Source: Clostridium puniceum (GTDB lineage: Bacteria > Bacillota > Clostridia > Clostridiales > Clostridiaceae). Taken from it: 64,000 nucleotides of DNA. The translations under genes were made by a program, and so were the position numbers. The notes beneath the pieces were generated by a model. That model had not been told where the DNA came from. It saw only the letters and a list, made by a program, of their open reading frames with translations, and made no database searches. Of the stretch, positions 22,257-32,339 are shown piece by piece (the first letter of the stretch is position 1; every line of letters starts with the position of its first letter). The stretch is from assembly GCF_002006345.1 (NCBI RefSeq), contig NZ_LZZM01000132.1, forward strand, positions 1 to 64,000, given 5' to 3'.

Positions 22257-23234
22257 ATGAAGGATTTATTAGGAGAGGCTTTATATAATTATGAAATTAA
22301 TCAGCCTCAAGTTGAGTTTATAAGACATAATGAAAATGAAACTTATAAAATCAAAGATATGTTATTAAACAAACAATATGTTATTAGGATACACAAATCT
22401 AGTGAAGATTTTTCTTTAGATATTTTTAAGGAGGATAAACATTCTATTGATTATTTAACTGGTGAAATAAATATTTTAAATTGTATTAGAAGGAATACTA
22501 AAATAGGAGCTCAAATGCCCATAAAAAATAAATATGGTGAGTTTGTAACTATACTAAAGGATGGGACACCAGTCACGCTTTTATCTTGGATAAATGGAAA
22601 TACAATTGACAATATAAAATTAAATAATCACATTTTATTTAAGTTAGGAGCAATGATTGGAGAATTTCATCAATTTTCAAAAGCTTGGTCGGAAAGCAAA
22701 AAAATAAGTAGATATTCCTATGATAAAATGCTCTTAAAAAGAATGAAATGTAAGCTTATAGGTGGATTAAGATTAAAAGCGATTTCAAATGAGCAATTTG
22801 AAATTATTGATGATACAATTAATGAGATTAGTAATACCTTAGATAGATTAGATTTGCAGAAAAAATCAAAAGGTATAGTACATTCGGATTTAGCGAAATC
22901 AAATATAATTGTCAGTGATAATGAGGAAATAATACCTATTGATTTTGGATTAAGTGGTAATAGCTATTATTATATGGATTTGGGATCTTTATTTAGTCAT
23001 TTTAATAAGCCTAATCAGCAAAGCTTAATATTAAAAGGTTACAAAAGTATTATTAATGAAGACGTGGAAATAAAATATATTGAAGCCTTTATGGTGTTTC
23101 AAATAATTTTATTTATATCTACCCATATAGAAAATGCTTATAAAATTCAATGGTTTAATAGTGCTATAAATCGATGGAGCAAGGAATTTTTTATACCGTT
23201 TCTCAACAACATTAGATTTATTAAAAATATTTAA
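22257..23234 (+). CDS. Aminoglycoside phosphotransferase-family kinase (325 aa)
   Basis: The protein has the APH/choline-kinase fold signature. An ATP-binding N-lobe (KQYVIRIHKSSEDF, residues about 40-53) is followed by the catalytic loop GIVHSDLAKSNII (about 206-218, family H-x-D-x4-N) and the metal Asp in IPIDFGLSG. The Gly after His in many relatives (HGD) is Ser here. The substrate is not shown; relatives phosphorylate homoserine, choline, spore-coat-associated or antibiotic molecules. AAAGGAGGAAGG precedes the ATG. Monocistronic. No resistance function should be assumed. Confidence 0.8.
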   Translation: MKDLLGEALYNYEINQPQVEFIRHNENETYKIKDMLLNKQYVIRIHKSSEDFSLDIFKEDKHSIDYLTGEINILNCIRRNTKIGAQMPIKNKYGEFVTILKDGTPVTLLSWINGNTIDNIKLNNHILFKLGAMIGEFHQFSKAWSESKKISRYSYDKMLLKRMKCKLIGGLRLKAISNEQFEIIDDTINEISNTLDRLDLQKKSKGIVHSDLAKSNIIVSDNEEIIPIDFGLSGNSYYYMDLGSLFSHFNKPNQQSLILKGYKSIINEDVEIKYIEAFMVFQIILFISTHIENAYKIQWFNSAINRWSKEFFIPFLNNIRFIKNI

Positions 23235-23455
23235 AAACATTATAGTAAAAAAATGAATTATTACGAAAAAAGATTACATAATTAGTATTTTTAAAATATA
23301 AATATAGTTTGTATCTCTATATTAAAGCGTATTTGTGATATAATAAAACAAATAAATGTAATTTTTTTAGTTACATTTAATAAACAGCAATAAGTAATAT
23401 TCAATTATGATAAAGTCAAGAATCAAATTATTAGAAATGAAAAGAGGGAATAAAA

Positions 23456-24451
23456 GTGGCAGTAAATTTAAGGGGAAGAAATTTTTTGAAATTATTAGAT
23501 TTCACACCAAATGAAATAAGGTATTTAATAGATTTATCTAAAGAATTAAAGACTTTAAAAAGAACTGGAATTTTACATGATAAATTAAGAGGTAAGAATA
23601 TAGTTTTATTATTTGAAAAGACATCTACAAGAACAAGATGTTCCTTTGAAGTAGCTGGAAGTGATCTTGGCCTTGGTGTTACATATTTAGATGCAGCAGG
23701 TTCTCAAATGGGCAAGAAGGAAAGTGTTGCTGATACAGCAAGAGTTCTTGGTAGGATGTATGATGGAATAGAATACAGAGGTTTTAGCCAAGAAACTGTT
23801 GAAGAATTAGCTAAATATGCTGGAGTTCCTGTTTGGAATGGATTAACTGATGAATTCCATCCAACTCAAATGATAGCAGATCTTTTAACAATAGAAGAAA
23901 AATTTGGTAGATTAAAAGGAATTAATTTTGTTTACATGGGTGATGCAAGAAATAATATGGGAAATTCTTTAATGGTAGCTTGTGCAAAAATGGGACTTAA
24001 TTTCACTGCATGTGCACCTAAAGAATTATTTCCAGCTGAAGAATTAGTAGAAAAATGCAAAGAAATTGCAAAAGAAAATGGAACTAGTATTACTTTAACT
24101 GAAGATGTTAAAGCAGGAACTAAAAATGCGGATGTAATTTATACTGATGTTTGGGTATCAATGGGTGAACCAGATGAAGTTTGGGAAAGCAGACTAAAAG
24201 TATTACTTCCATATCAAGTAAATAAAACTGTCATGAATAATGCTAATAAAGATGCAATTTTTATGCATTGTTTACCTGCCTATCATGATTTAAAAACTAA
24301 AGTTGGAAAAGAAGTAGGAGAGAAATTTGGAGTGTCTGAATTAGAAGTTACAGATGAAATCTTTGAAGGAAAGCAATCAGTAGTCTTTGATGAAGCCGAA
24401 AATCGTATGCACTCTATCAAAGCAATAATACTTGCAACTATTGGAGCATAA
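23456..24451 (+). CDS. argF: Ornithine carbamoyltransferase
   Basis: It joins ornithine and carbamoyl phosphate to give citrulline, either in arginine synthesis (argF) or in reverse in the deiminase pathway (arcB). The 331-aa protein has the carbamoyl-phosphate motif [13 protein letters not shown], the loop [10 protein letters not shown], the HPTQ block and the ornithine motif MHCLPAYHD (about 271-279). The start is GTG at 23456 with AGAGGGA before it. No arcA or arcC adjoins, and it stands alone with a terminator, which slightly favours the biosynthetic role. The symbol is therefore not certain. Confidence 0.94.
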   Translation: MAVNLRGRNFLKLLDFTPNEIRYLIDLSKELKTLKRTGILHDKLRGKNIVLLFEKTSTRTRCSFEVAGSDLGLGVTYLDAAGSQMGKKESVADTARVLGRMYDGIEYRGFSQETVEELAKYAGVPVWNGLTDEFHPTQMIADLLTIEEKFGRLKGINFVYMGDARNNMGNSLMVACAKMGLNFTACAPKELFPAEELVEKCKEIAKENGTSITLTEDVKAGTKNADVIYTDVWVSMGEPDEVWESRLKVLLPYQVNKTVMNNANKDAIFMHCLPAYHDLKTKVGKEVGEKFGVSELEVTDEIFEGKQSVVFDEAENRMHSIKAIILATIGA

Positions 24452-24527
24452 TTATTATTAAATTATGAGTACTAATGTATTATTGTATCATGTCATAAAT
24501 ACATATGCTATAAATTAAATATCATAA

Positions 24528-24571
24528 TCCCAAGATAAGGTTTAATTAGCCGTGTTTTGGGAAATTTTTTA
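24528..24571 (+). terminator. Intrinsic terminator of the ornithine carbamoyltransferase gene
   Basis: TCCCAA (24528-24533) pairs with TTGGGA (24557-24562), followed by AAT6. Confidence 0.65.
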
Positions 24572-24818
24572 TTAGATTTAGAACTTTTCAAGATAGTTAA
24601 AAAGGACAAGGCGCTATCAAAATCTAATGGAATTAGTTTTTTATACAAACTAAATATCTAAAAATGTTGAAAAACAGTGGAATAAATGGTAAAATGTATA
24701 ATTAAAGATTAGTATTTTTGATAAAATTATAATCGTTTTCAAATAAAGAATATTAAAATTAATGTAGATTTTACATTATTCACAATTAAATTTTAAGAAT
24801 TTCAAAGGTATTTCATCC

Positions 24819-24853
24819 TTAACTGTTAACTGTTGATTGTAAATTGTTAACTA
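24819..24853. repeat. Degenerate heptamer repeat TTAACTG x5
   Basis: Five consecutive 7-base units read TTAACTG, TTAACTG, TTGATTG, TAAATTG, TTAACTA, in the 472-base gap before the GGDEF-EAL gene. The rest of that gap (24572-24923) is AT-rich with no ORF. Confidence 0.55.
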
Positions 24854-24923
24854 CAACATATATGTTAAGAGTTTATTATTAACACATAAACATATAAAAT
24901 GGTAGATTTGAGGAGAGTTGGAT

Positions 24924-27872
24924 ATGAGGTTTACTTTTAGACTAAAAATATTTATATATTTTGTAGCAATTATATTAGTTACGTCGATTCCAATATCGCT
25001 AATTACTTATAATTATATATATAATTCATTAAAAAATCATGTATATTTAAATGCAAAATCTCAAATGTTACTTATAGATGATAATTTCCATAATATTATT
25101 AATCAATTAAAGGAAGATACTGAATTTTTAGGGAATTCTTATGAAATAAAAAAAGCTGATCAATCAATATCAGCTTTATTTAACATACCAAACATTGAGT
25201 TAAATCCCAAATACTCAAAACAAAGCCTCGGAATAGAAGGGACTATTTATAATGAACTTGAGAATTATGGGACGACTCATCCAAGAACAACCTATGTATA
25301 TGTTGGAACTAAATGGGGAGGTTATGTTCAGTGGCCAGATGGATTAAGTGCAAGTAAATTTGATCCGAGAGAGAGACCATGGTACAATCCTGCCTTAGAA
25401 AAGTCTAATGAAGTAATAATTTCAAATCCGTATATTTCTGCAATTGATAATAGTAATAATGTAATAATAAGTGCTTCTACGGCTATAAAAGATGTATCTG
25501 AAAATATTGTAGGAGTAATGGGGATAGATATAAGTTTAAAAAATTTATCTGATATGATAAAGAATACTAAAGTTAGTGATAGTGGATATATATTTCTTTT
25601 CCTAAAAGATGGTACAATATTAGCTCATCCAGATACTAATTTAAACTTCAAAAATATTTCAGAGCTAAAAATCGAGAACGGAACTAAAGAAACAGAGAGA
25701 TATTCGAAAAATTTCTTTCAAAATTATAACAAATTCACAGATGGAGATAAGGGAAATTTTGAAACTATAATTAATGGAGAAGAGGTCTTAGTAAGTGTTT
25801 GTACTTCTCCTTATACAGGGTGGAAAATGGCATCAGTTATTCAAAAGAGCGAACTTACAAATAACGTAGATGAAATTGGTTATTTAATAAGTGTAATAAC
25901 TCTTTTTTCACTGTTATTTGCAATAGGTTTTAGTTTTATTGTTACAAAAAGGATAACTAAACCAATTGCAGAGTTAACTCCTTTAATGAATGCTGCTGGA
26001 AAGGGAGATTTATCAGTTAAGGCTAATATTAATACTAATGATGAATTAGGTGAATTAGGTGAATCTTTCAACCTAATGATTGGGCAATTGAGTTCAAATT
26101 ATGATGAATTGTCAGCTGTATATGAAGAATTATTAGCAACTGAAGAAGCAGTTCGAGCCCAATATGATGAACTGGCCTCTAATGAAGAAGCACTGAAAAA
26201 TAGTGAGGAAAGGTACAAACTGGCTTTAGAATGTGTTAATGATTCGATTTGGGAATTAGATTTAGTTACAGGAAAATTTTTTGCATCGGATAAATTATAT
26301 GATATTACAGGTTATAAATTATATAAAGATATTGATATATTAAGGTTTTTAGGGGAAAAAATTCATCCGGAGGATGTAGAAAGATCATTTAAAGAATTTC
26401 AAGATCATATTAATAATTTAATAGATGTTTATAAATCAGAATTTAGATTTAAAAAAAACAATGGAGATTATGTGTGGCTTTTTGCTAGAGGAATGGCTTT
26501 GAGGAATTCTGAAAATAAAGCTATAAAGCTTGCAGGTTCTGTTACAGATATATCATATAGAAAATTTTCAGAAGAAAAAATAAAATTTATGGCTTATTAT
26601 GATTCTCTTACTAAACTTAAAAATAGAACTTCATTTATTAACAATTTAAATGAACAATTAGAATTCGTAAAAAGTGAAAATTTAGAGGGAGCTGTATTTT
26701 TTATAGATTTAGATAATTTTAAAAATATAAATGATACAATGGGCCATGATTACGGGGATAAATTATTAATATATTTAGCCCAAAAATTTGAAAATTGGAT
26801 AAATGAAGAAGATATTATATGTAGGTTAGGCGGAGATGAGTTTATATTACTTCATCCTAATGCTAATGAATCAGAAGCAAAATTTTATGCTAAAAAATTT
26901 TTAAAGTTATTTAATAAGCCTTGTAAAATTGATGGAAAGCAGATTTATATTACAGTAAGCATAGGAATAGCTTTATACCCAAAGGATGGAATAGATTCAA
27001 ATACTATTTTAAAAAATGCAGATGCGGCTATGTATAAAGCAAAGGAACTAGGAAAGAATCGATTTGTATTATTTGATCAAGATATGTATTTGAAATTAGA
27101 GAGAAAGACTCGTGTTGAAAGAATACTTAGAACAGCAATTGAAAATAATGAGTTGAGCATTAATTATCAGCCTCAATATGATGTGCAAAATAATGAAATA
27201 TTTGGATTTGAATCATTACTTAGATTAAATAGTAAAGAATTAGGGTTTATATCTCCATTAGAATTTATTTCTATAGCAGAAGAATGCGGATATATAACTC
27301 AATTAGGACAATGGGTAATTGAAGAGTCTTGTAAACAAAGTGTAAAATGGCTAAAGCAAGGATATAAATTTAAAAGTATAAGTGTTAATATCTCTTCAGT
27401 TGATTTACAGCAAGCAAATTTTTTGGAAAACGTTAAAAAAATTATTAATAAAACTTCCATTGATCCAAGGATTCTTGAACTTGAAATTACTGAAACAGTT
27501 CTTATGGAATCACTTGATTCTAGTATAAGCATATTAAAGAAACTAATGGATATGGGCATTAGAATTGCACTTGATGATTTTGGTACAGGATATTCTTCAT
27601 TGAGTTATTTAAGAAAGATTCCAATAAATACTTTAAAAATTGATAAATCTTTTATAGATAATATTACTTCAAATCAAAAGGAAGAATCAATTATTAATAA
27701 TATTATTCAAATGGCACACAGCTTGGAGTTAAAAGTTGTAGCAGAAGGGGTAGAAACAAAAGATCAGCTTTCAGTTCTAAAAGAAAGAGATTGTGATTAT
27801 ATTCAAGGTTATTATTTTAGCAAACCACTTCCTCCTGGTGAGATTGAAAAATTATTAAGTAAAAAAGAATGA
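24924..27872 (+). CDS. Membrane sensor with Cache, HAMP, PAS, GGDEF and EAL domains (982 aa)
   Basis: The ATG at 24924 is chosen because GAGGAGAG lies 7 bases before it. Domains: membrane helix (7-28), extracellular dCache sensor (about 35-310, with DPRERPWYNPA), second helix (318-338), HAMP (340-392), a coiled coil with repeated YDEL units, PAS with PAC (about 425-545), GGDEF (about 555-715) and EAL (730-980). GGDEF is intact (LGGDEF, residue 636) but the RxxD inhibition site has Asn in place of Arg. In the EAL domain the motif reads ESLLRL (E763), with ITETV, DDFGTGYSSL and KIDKSFI all kept. It could make and degrade c-di-GMP in response to an external ligand. Confidence 0.92.
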   Translation: MRFTFRLKIFIYFVAIILVTSIPISLITYNYIYNSLKNHVYLNAKSQMLLIDDNFHNIINQLKEDTEFLGNSYEIKKADQSISALFNIPNIELNPKYSKQSLGIEGTIYNELENYGTTHPRTTYVYVGTKWGGYVQWPDGLSASKFDPRERPWYNPALEKSNEVIISNPYISAIDNSNNVIISASTAIKDVSENIVGVMGIDISLKNLSDMIKNTKVSDSGYIFLFLKDGTILAHPDTNLNFKNISELKIENGTKETERYSKNFFQNYNKFTDGDKGNFETIINGEEVLVSVCTSPYTGWKMASVIQKSELTNNVDEIGYLISVITLFSLLFAIGFSFIVTKRITKPIAELTPLMNAAGKGDLSVKANINTNDELGELGESFNLMIGQLSSNYDELSAVYEELLATEEAVRAQYDELASNEEALKNSEERYKLALECVNDSIWELDLVTGKFFASDKLYDITGYKLYKDIDILRFLGEKIHPEDVERSFKEFQDHINNLIDVYKSEFRFKKNNGDYVWLFARGMALRNSENKAIKLAGSVTDISYRKFSEEKIKFMAYYDSLTKLKNRTSFINNLNEQLEFVKSENLEGAVFFIDLDNFKNINDTMGHDYGDKLLIYLAQKFENWINEEDIICRLGGDEFILLHPNANESEAKFYAKKFLKLFNKPCKIDGKQIYITVSIGIALYPKDGIDSNTILKNADAAMYKAKELGKNRFVLFDQDMYLKLERKTRVERILRTAIENNELSINYQPQYDVQNNEIFGFESLLRLNSKELGFISPLEFISIAEECGYITQLGQWVIEESCKQSVKWLKQGYKFKSISVNISSVDLQQANFLENVKKIINKTSIDPRILELEITETVLMESLDSSISILKKLMDMGIRIALDDFGTGYSSLSYLRKIPINTLKIDKSFIDNITSNQKEESIINNIIQMAHSLELKVVAEGVETKDQLSVLKERDCDYIQGYYFSKPLPPGEIEKLLSKKE

Positions 27873-27920
27873 GAGTATATAAATTTGGTTTAAAAAAATT
27901 ATAAAATCTATTGAAAAATA

Positions 27921-27961
27921 AAAACATGCATAAAAAGTAATCATTTTATGCATGTTTTTTG
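27921..27961 (+). terminator. Intrinsic terminator
   Basis: AAAACATGCATAAAA pairs with TTTTATGCATGTTTT around AGTAATCA, followed by TT. Confidence 0.75.
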
Positions 27962-28100
27962 TTTTCAGAATATAGTAATCTAATTTGCAGTGGAATTTGA
28001 AGTGATAGATATGTATCCATACAATTGCTACAATATTTTTCTGATGCTATAATTACATAGTATTTACATATAAGAATAATATTTTATAGGGGGCTATTAT

Positions 28101-28709
28101 ATGGAAAATAATAATTCAAAGATTTTAAAATTAGTTCAGACAGGATTACTTTCAGCACTATGCTTTGTTGCATTTACTTTTCTTTCAATAAAAATACCAG
28201 TAAGTGGAGGAGATGCAGTTTCATTACATATTGGAAATGCTTTTTGTGTATTAGCAGCTTTGCTTCTTGGGGGATGGTATGGCGGACTTTCAGGCGCTAT
28301 AGGAATGACAATATCAGATTTAATTGATCCTACATATGCTATAGGAGCACCAAAGACTTTTGTTCTGAAATTATGTATTGGTTTAGTAACAGGATTAGTT
28401 GCTCATAAATTTGCAAAAATAGATGAAAGCAATGATAAAAAATATATAGCTAAATGGAGTATTGTTGCTTCAATTTGTGGATTAGGGTTCAATGTCATTT
28501 TAGATCCGATTGTTGGATATTTCTATAAACAATACATTCTTGGACAACCTCAGCAAATAGCAGCTATATTGGCAAAGATGAGTTTATTTGCAACTTCTAT
28601 TAATGCAGTAGTATCTGTAGTATTAGTAAACTTTATTTATAATGCTATAAGACCGGTTTTAACAAAAACAGGATTATTGCTTCCAGTATCAAAAAAGGAA
28701 CCATTTTAA
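28101..28709 (+). CDS. ECF transporter S component
   Basis: This is the substrate-binding membrane subunit of an energy-coupling-factor vitamin transporter. The 202 residues form five or six helices. The family signature is visible: VQTGLLSALCFVAFTFLSI, SGGDAVSLHIGNAF, the glycine-rich GGWYGGLSGAIGMTISDLI and FNVILDPIVGYFY. It resembles the ECF_ribofla_trS/YkoE-like group (COG4720), but the substrate cannot be read. TAGGGGGC precedes the ATG. No EcfA or EcfT gene is beside it, so it would share a common EcfAAT module. No vitamin riboswitch was found in the 390 bases upstream. Confidence 0.85.
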   Translation: MENNNSKILKLVQTGLLSALCFVAFTFLSIKIPVSGGDAVSLHIGNAFCVLAALLLGGWYGGLSGAIGMTISDLIDPTYAIGAPKTFVLKLCIGLVTGLVAHKFAKIDESNDKKYIAKWSIVASICGLGFNVILDPIVGYFYKQYILGQPQQIAAILAKMSLFATSINAVVSVVLVNFIYNAIRPVLTKTGLLLPVSKKEPF

Positions 28710-29019
28710 TTATAAATTTAAAAATTTTATATATAAGATTTAATTAATTTGCTATATTAAAAACAGATACAGTAATTAAGTATATTTAATTTAGTTTAGT
28801 TATCATAACATATATAGGCATTTAATTTTTTCATAGATATTGAACTGAAGTTATATATTATTAATATAGATTATTTTACAATATATATTGAAAATACAAA
28901 ACCATCAAAATTTAAAATAGTGATTTTGATGGTTGTTTTTGCTTTAAATATTTTCTGCATATATCTTAAAAATGATATAATAGCATTAAGTGAAATATTT
29001 TAGAATAGAAGGTATAGAA
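28710..29019. other. 310-base AT-rich gap
   Basis: Holds only a terminator at 28900 and the leader of the next gene; nothing else is recognisable. Confidence 0.5.
28900..28940 (+). terminator. Intrinsic terminator
   Basis: AACCATCAAAAT (28900-28911) pairs with ATTTTGATGGTT (28923-28934), followed by GTTTTTG. It lies 190 bases after the ECF gene, so a longer 3' region or separate transcript ends here. Confidence 0.7.
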
Positions 29020-30000
29020 ATGAAAGTTTTGGCTTATAATCACAGAAAAGATGAAACAAAATTTTTTAAGGAATTTAGTGAAAAATATAATGTAGAAGTG
29101 GTTTTAACAGGAAAATCACCTAAGATGGAAACCGCAGAATTAGCTAAAGGTTTTGATTGTATAAGTATAATCACTACAATAATAGATAGTGAATTAGTTA
29201 AAAAATTTCATGAACTTGGAGTTAAATTCATATCAACAAGAACCATTGGATATGATCATATAGATTTAAATGAAGCTAAAAAACTTGGAATTCATGTTGG
29301 AAATACAACATACTCTCCCAATAGTGTAGCTGATTATACTATTATGATGATTCTTATGGCAACTAGAAAAATGAAGCTTATTATGGAGAGCAACAATGTT
29401 CAGGACTATTCTTTAGTTGGTATTCAAGGGAAAGAATTACCTAATTTAACTATTGGTGTGATTGGAACTGGTAAAATTGGAAGGACTGTAATTAAACATC
29501 TTTCAGGTTTTGGATGCACTATATTAGCACATGATATATATGAACAAGAAGATGTAAGAATTTATAGCAAATATGTTGAGTTAGAATACCTATTTAAAAA
29601 TAGTGATATTATAACTTTACACATGCCAGCTACAGATTGTAATTACCATATGATAAATAAGGATTCCTTGAGTAAAATGAAGGATGGAGTTTATATTATA
29701 AATACTGCAAGAGGATCTCTTATAAATACAAATGACTTTATTGAAGCAATTGAGAATGGTAAAGTTGGAGGAGCTGCTTTAGATGTAATAGAGCATGAAA
29801 CAGGATTGTATTATAAGGATTTAAAAGGACAAATATTAAGTAATAAAAACTTAGCAATATTAAACTCTTTCCCCAATGTTATTGTAACTCCTCATACAGC
29901 ATTTTACACTGATCAAGCAGTTAGTGATATGATTGAAAATTCAATAAAAAGTTGTATTTTATTTAATGAAAATAAGGACAATCCTTGGATGGTAATTTAA
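29020..30000 (+). CDS. D-2-hydroxyacid (D-lactate-type) dehydrogenase
   Basis: An NAD-dependent D-hydroxyacid dehydrogenase, most like D-lactate dehydrogenase and VanH. The ATG at 29020 (MKVLAYNHRKDE) follows GAAGGT and is preferred to an upstream GTG. Visible are the catalytic-domain start, STRTIGYDHIDLNEA, the Rossmann motif GVIGTGKIGRTVI (about 146-158), INTARGSLI with the substrate Arg, the Glu of the active site in DVIEHE, and TPHTAFYTDQAV with the catalytic His. Length 326 aa is normal. Reduction of pyruvate to D-lactate during fermentation is likely. No vanA-like ligase is nearby, so the VanH role is not supported. Confidence 0.88.
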   Translation: MKVLAYNHRKDETKFFKEFSEKYNVEVVLTGKSPKMETAELAKGFDCISIITTIIDSELVKKFHELGVKFISTRTIGYDHIDLNEAKKLGIHVGNTTYSPNSVADYTIMMILMATRKMKLIMESNNVQDYSLVGIQGKELPNLTIGVIGTGKIGRTVIKHLSGFGCTILAHDIYEQEDVRIYSKYVELEYLFKNSDIITLHMPATDCNYHMINKDSLSKMKDGVYIINTARGSLINTNDFIEAIENGKVGGAALDVIEHETGLYYKDLKGQILSNKNLAILNSFPNVIVTPHTAFYTDQAVSDMIENSIKSCILFNENKDNPWMVI

Positions 30001-30194
30001 AACACAGATTTAAGAACAGAAATATTTAGATATTATTAAAAAAAATATGAATTTAAATCTTTTTAAGTAACTTATTTGGAGGAATCATAATGATAGTTTT
30101 TGGGATGATTTCTACTATTTGAAGGATTGCAGTGCTTTGTTTTTCTTAAATAAATCTATTCATATTGAAAATTGTATGTAGTCACACAAAAAGA

Positions 30195-30227
30195 TGGTAG
30201 ATAATTTTGTGTAAAAATTATCTACCA
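30195..30227 (-). terminator. Terminator of the N-acetyltransferase-like gene
   Basis: TGGTAGATAATTTT (30195-30208) pairs with AAAATTATCTACCA (30214-30227). On minus it follows the stop at 30235 by 8 bases and is followed by TCTTTTTG. Confidence 0.75.
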
Positions 30228-30234
30228 GTAATCT

Positions 30235-30522
30235 TTAACTGTTTTCTTTAAATAATACATCTTCATACTCTTTATTTTCAATAAATTCTTTTTCTGCAAA
30301 TGAACATTGAGGTATTACTTTTTTGTTTTCTTCTCTTGCAAAATCTACTACTCTTTTAATTAATTTCTTACCTACATTTTGTCCACGTAATTCATTTGAT
30401 ACAAAGGTATGATTGATTATAATTGTGTCTTCGTTATAATCTACATAAGTTACTTCAGCCTTTGGATTTTGTGAATTATCACCCAAATAAAATTTCTTAA
30501 TATCTTCTTTAAATTCAAGCAT
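30235..30522 (-). CDS. GNAT-like YjdJ-type N-acetyltransferase (95 aa)
   Basis: The product belongs to the short Acetyltransf_CG group (YjdJ-like): EVTYVDYNEDTIIINHTFVS, then NELRGQNVGKKLIKRVVDFA, which carries the acetyl-CoA loop (R-G-x-x-V-G-K), and KVIPQCSFAEKEF near the end. The start at 30522 follows AAGGAGTG with 7-base spacing; an earlier in-frame ATG at 30531 is too close to the site. Substrate unknown. Monocistronic. Confidence 0.85.
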   Translation of the reverse strand: MLEFKEDIKKFYLGDNSQNPKAEVTYVDYNEDTIIINHTFVSNELRGQNVGKKLIKRVVDFAREENKKVIPQCSFAEKEFIENKEYEDVLFKENS

Positions 30523-30836
30523 AATAATCACTCCTTATTAAAAATATAAACAATTAAAAGAAATATGTGTTAAAGTTATAATAAATAAATTTCGTATATT
30601 ATAAAATTCTAATTTCTTGTAAAAATAAATAACGCCAATTAGCTTAAATTCAAATTTATTTTACAACATATATACAAAATTCTTATATAATATGTGTAAT
30701 TCCACATTCATTAATACATACCTTCTTTAATTAAAAATTAATTAGTATTGATTTTCTAAAATATGGAGAGAATATTATTTAAAATTAAACTTATTAGATG
30801 AGATAAATAGGGTTATTTGAAGGAGAGACAATAATT
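30523..30836. other. 314-base AT-rich gap, nothing recognised
   Basis: Lies between the divergent acetyltransferase and 2H-phosphoesterase genes and should hold both promoters. No repeat, RNA or ORF stands out. Confidence 0.4.
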
Positions 30837-31367
30837 ATGAGATATGTAATAGTATGTGTAGTAAAAGGTGAAGCAGGAGATTTTAATAATAACTTGAGAA
30901 AAGAGCTATTAAAAAATTTAAATGCAAAATCCTCTAAGATGCCAGCTCATTTCACTATAAAAGCACCATTTGAACATAAGGGAGAAATCGATGAGCTAAA
31001 TGATATTCTTGAAAAGTTTACTAAGAATGCTAAAGCTGAACCTTTTAGTATTGCGGGGTATGATCATTTTGACGACAGAGTAGTATATATGAAAGTAAAT
31101 ATGTCAAAGGAAGCTAAAGCTGTTCATGATAAGTTAATTGAGAATATGAGTACAATATCATACATTAATTTTGAAGAAAAAGATGGCAAAAATAAAATTT
31201 TTCATGTTACATTAGCATCGAAAAAATTAAAATTTTTGTATAATAAGATTTGGGATTATATTCAGAAGTATCCTTGCGAATTTCAATGTTTTTTTGATAA
31301 TGTTACAATTTATAGATGGGAAGAAGAAACTTGGAAATTGTACAAAGAATTTAAATTTAATAGTTAA
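30837..31367 (+). CDS. 2'-5' RNA ligase / 2H phosphoesterase family protein
   Basis: The two H-x-T/S motifs of the 2H superfamily are present, AHFTIKAPF (about 37-45) and FHVTLAS (about 127-133), in a 176-residue protein of the usual size. Members hydrolyse or ligate 2',5'-linked or cyclic phosphate RNA ends; the actual substrate is unknown. GGAGAGAC precedes the ATG. The gene is alone, with no RNA-repair partner. Confidence 0.85.
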   Translation: MRYVIVCVVKGEAGDFNNNLRKELLKNLNAKSSKMPAHFTIKAPFEHKGEIDELNDILEKFTKNAKAEPFSIAGYDHFDDRVVYMKVNMSKEAKAVHDKLIENMSTISYINFEEKDGKNKIFHVTLASKKLKFLYNKIWDYIQKYPCEFQCFFDNVTIYRWEEETWKLYKEFKFNS

Positions 31368-31594
31368 TGCTTTGGTTTTAAAATAAAATTTTACATGTTT
31401 AAAAATTAATAATATAAATTGTTTAAGAAGTAATTTTTATAATGAACTTGATTATATTCAATACTATTTGATAAAGCCATTATTGACAGTGTTGAGTTTT
31501 AAGCGTAGGATAAAAGTGGAATACATGAATGGGAACTATTCTCAATAATTTCTATAATCTAGATTTTAAATAGAGTTTGGGGGTGTTAATTACT

Positions 31595-32221
31595 ATGAAG
31601 ATTTATGATATTTTATTTGGACCAAGAGAAAAATCGATTTCGTTAATAATAGAGGAAGGTAATTTAGATGAACTTAAAAGTTTCATAGCAAATGGAGCGG
31701 ATGTTAATGGAAGATATGACGGTAAGAGTTTACTTCATTTTGCTATAGATAACTGTGAAAACAATTATTTTGAAGTAATAGAATTTTTAATAAATAGCGG
31801 AGCAGATATTAATAGTTGTCAGAGCTATCTACAAGAGACACCCTTGCATAGAGTATGTGCAAGAATAAATCCGAAAATGGACGTCGTTGAATTATTATTA
31901 GATAGAGGTGCTAAAACGAACCCTGAGAATATAGCAGGAAAAACTCCTGTATTTTACTGTAATTTCAGCTATTCTGTAGAACTTTTAAATCTTCTTGTGA
32001 AACATAGAGCAAATATTAATCATACTGATAAATATAAAAATACTATTTTACATGATGATTATCTAAACTATACTACAGGAACTTTTGAAGAGTTTTTAAA
32101 AGTACTTATTTCTCTCGGATTTGATGTAAATTCAAGAAATAACTTAGGACATACACCACTTTATTTATGCAAAAATAAGTATATTGAAAAGATATTGACT
32201 GAAAATGGTGCTGAGATATAA
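31595..32221 (+). CDS. Ankyrin-repeat protein (208 aa)
   Basis: The ATG at 31595 follows GGGGGTG; a TTG 18 bases upstream overlaps that site and is not used. After an N-terminal helix the protein has five or so ankyrin repeats: EGNLDELKSFIANGADVNGR, GKSLLHFAIDN, EFLINSGADIN, TPLHRVCARI, LLLDRGAKTN, LLVKHRANINHTD and SLGFDVNSRNNLGHTPLYLC. No signal peptide, so a cytoplasmic protein-binding scaffold is likely; the partner is unknown. It may share a transcript with the CobW genes 118 bases downstream. Confidence 0.88.
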   Translation: MKIYDILFGPREKSISLIIEEGNLDELKSFIANGADVNGRYDGKSLLHFAIDNCENNYFEVIEFLINSGADINSCQSYLQETPLHRVCARINPKMDVVELLLDRGAKTNPENIAGKTPVFYCNFSYSVELLNLLVKHRANINHTDKYKNTILHDDYLNYTTGTFEEFLKVLISLGFDVNSRNNLGHTPLYLCKNKYIEKILTENGAEI

Positions 32222-32339
32222 ATGAAATTATTAATAAGTTAACTAAATTTATGAGGCATATAAAATATATAAATGGAAAGGAAGTGAATACTTTAGTGGG
32301 TTTAGTAAAAATTATATGACTGCCCATTAAGGGATATAT

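Noticed and set aside
22257-23234. Antibiotic resistance gene
   Set aside because: The fold is aminoglycoside-phosphotransferase-like, but this fold serves many small-molecule kinases and nothing here points to an antibiotic substrate.
29020-30000. VanH of a glycopeptide-resistance cluster
   Set aside because: No D-Ala-D-Lac ligase, VanX or two-component VanRS genes nearby; an ordinary fermentative D-lactate dehydrogenase is enough.
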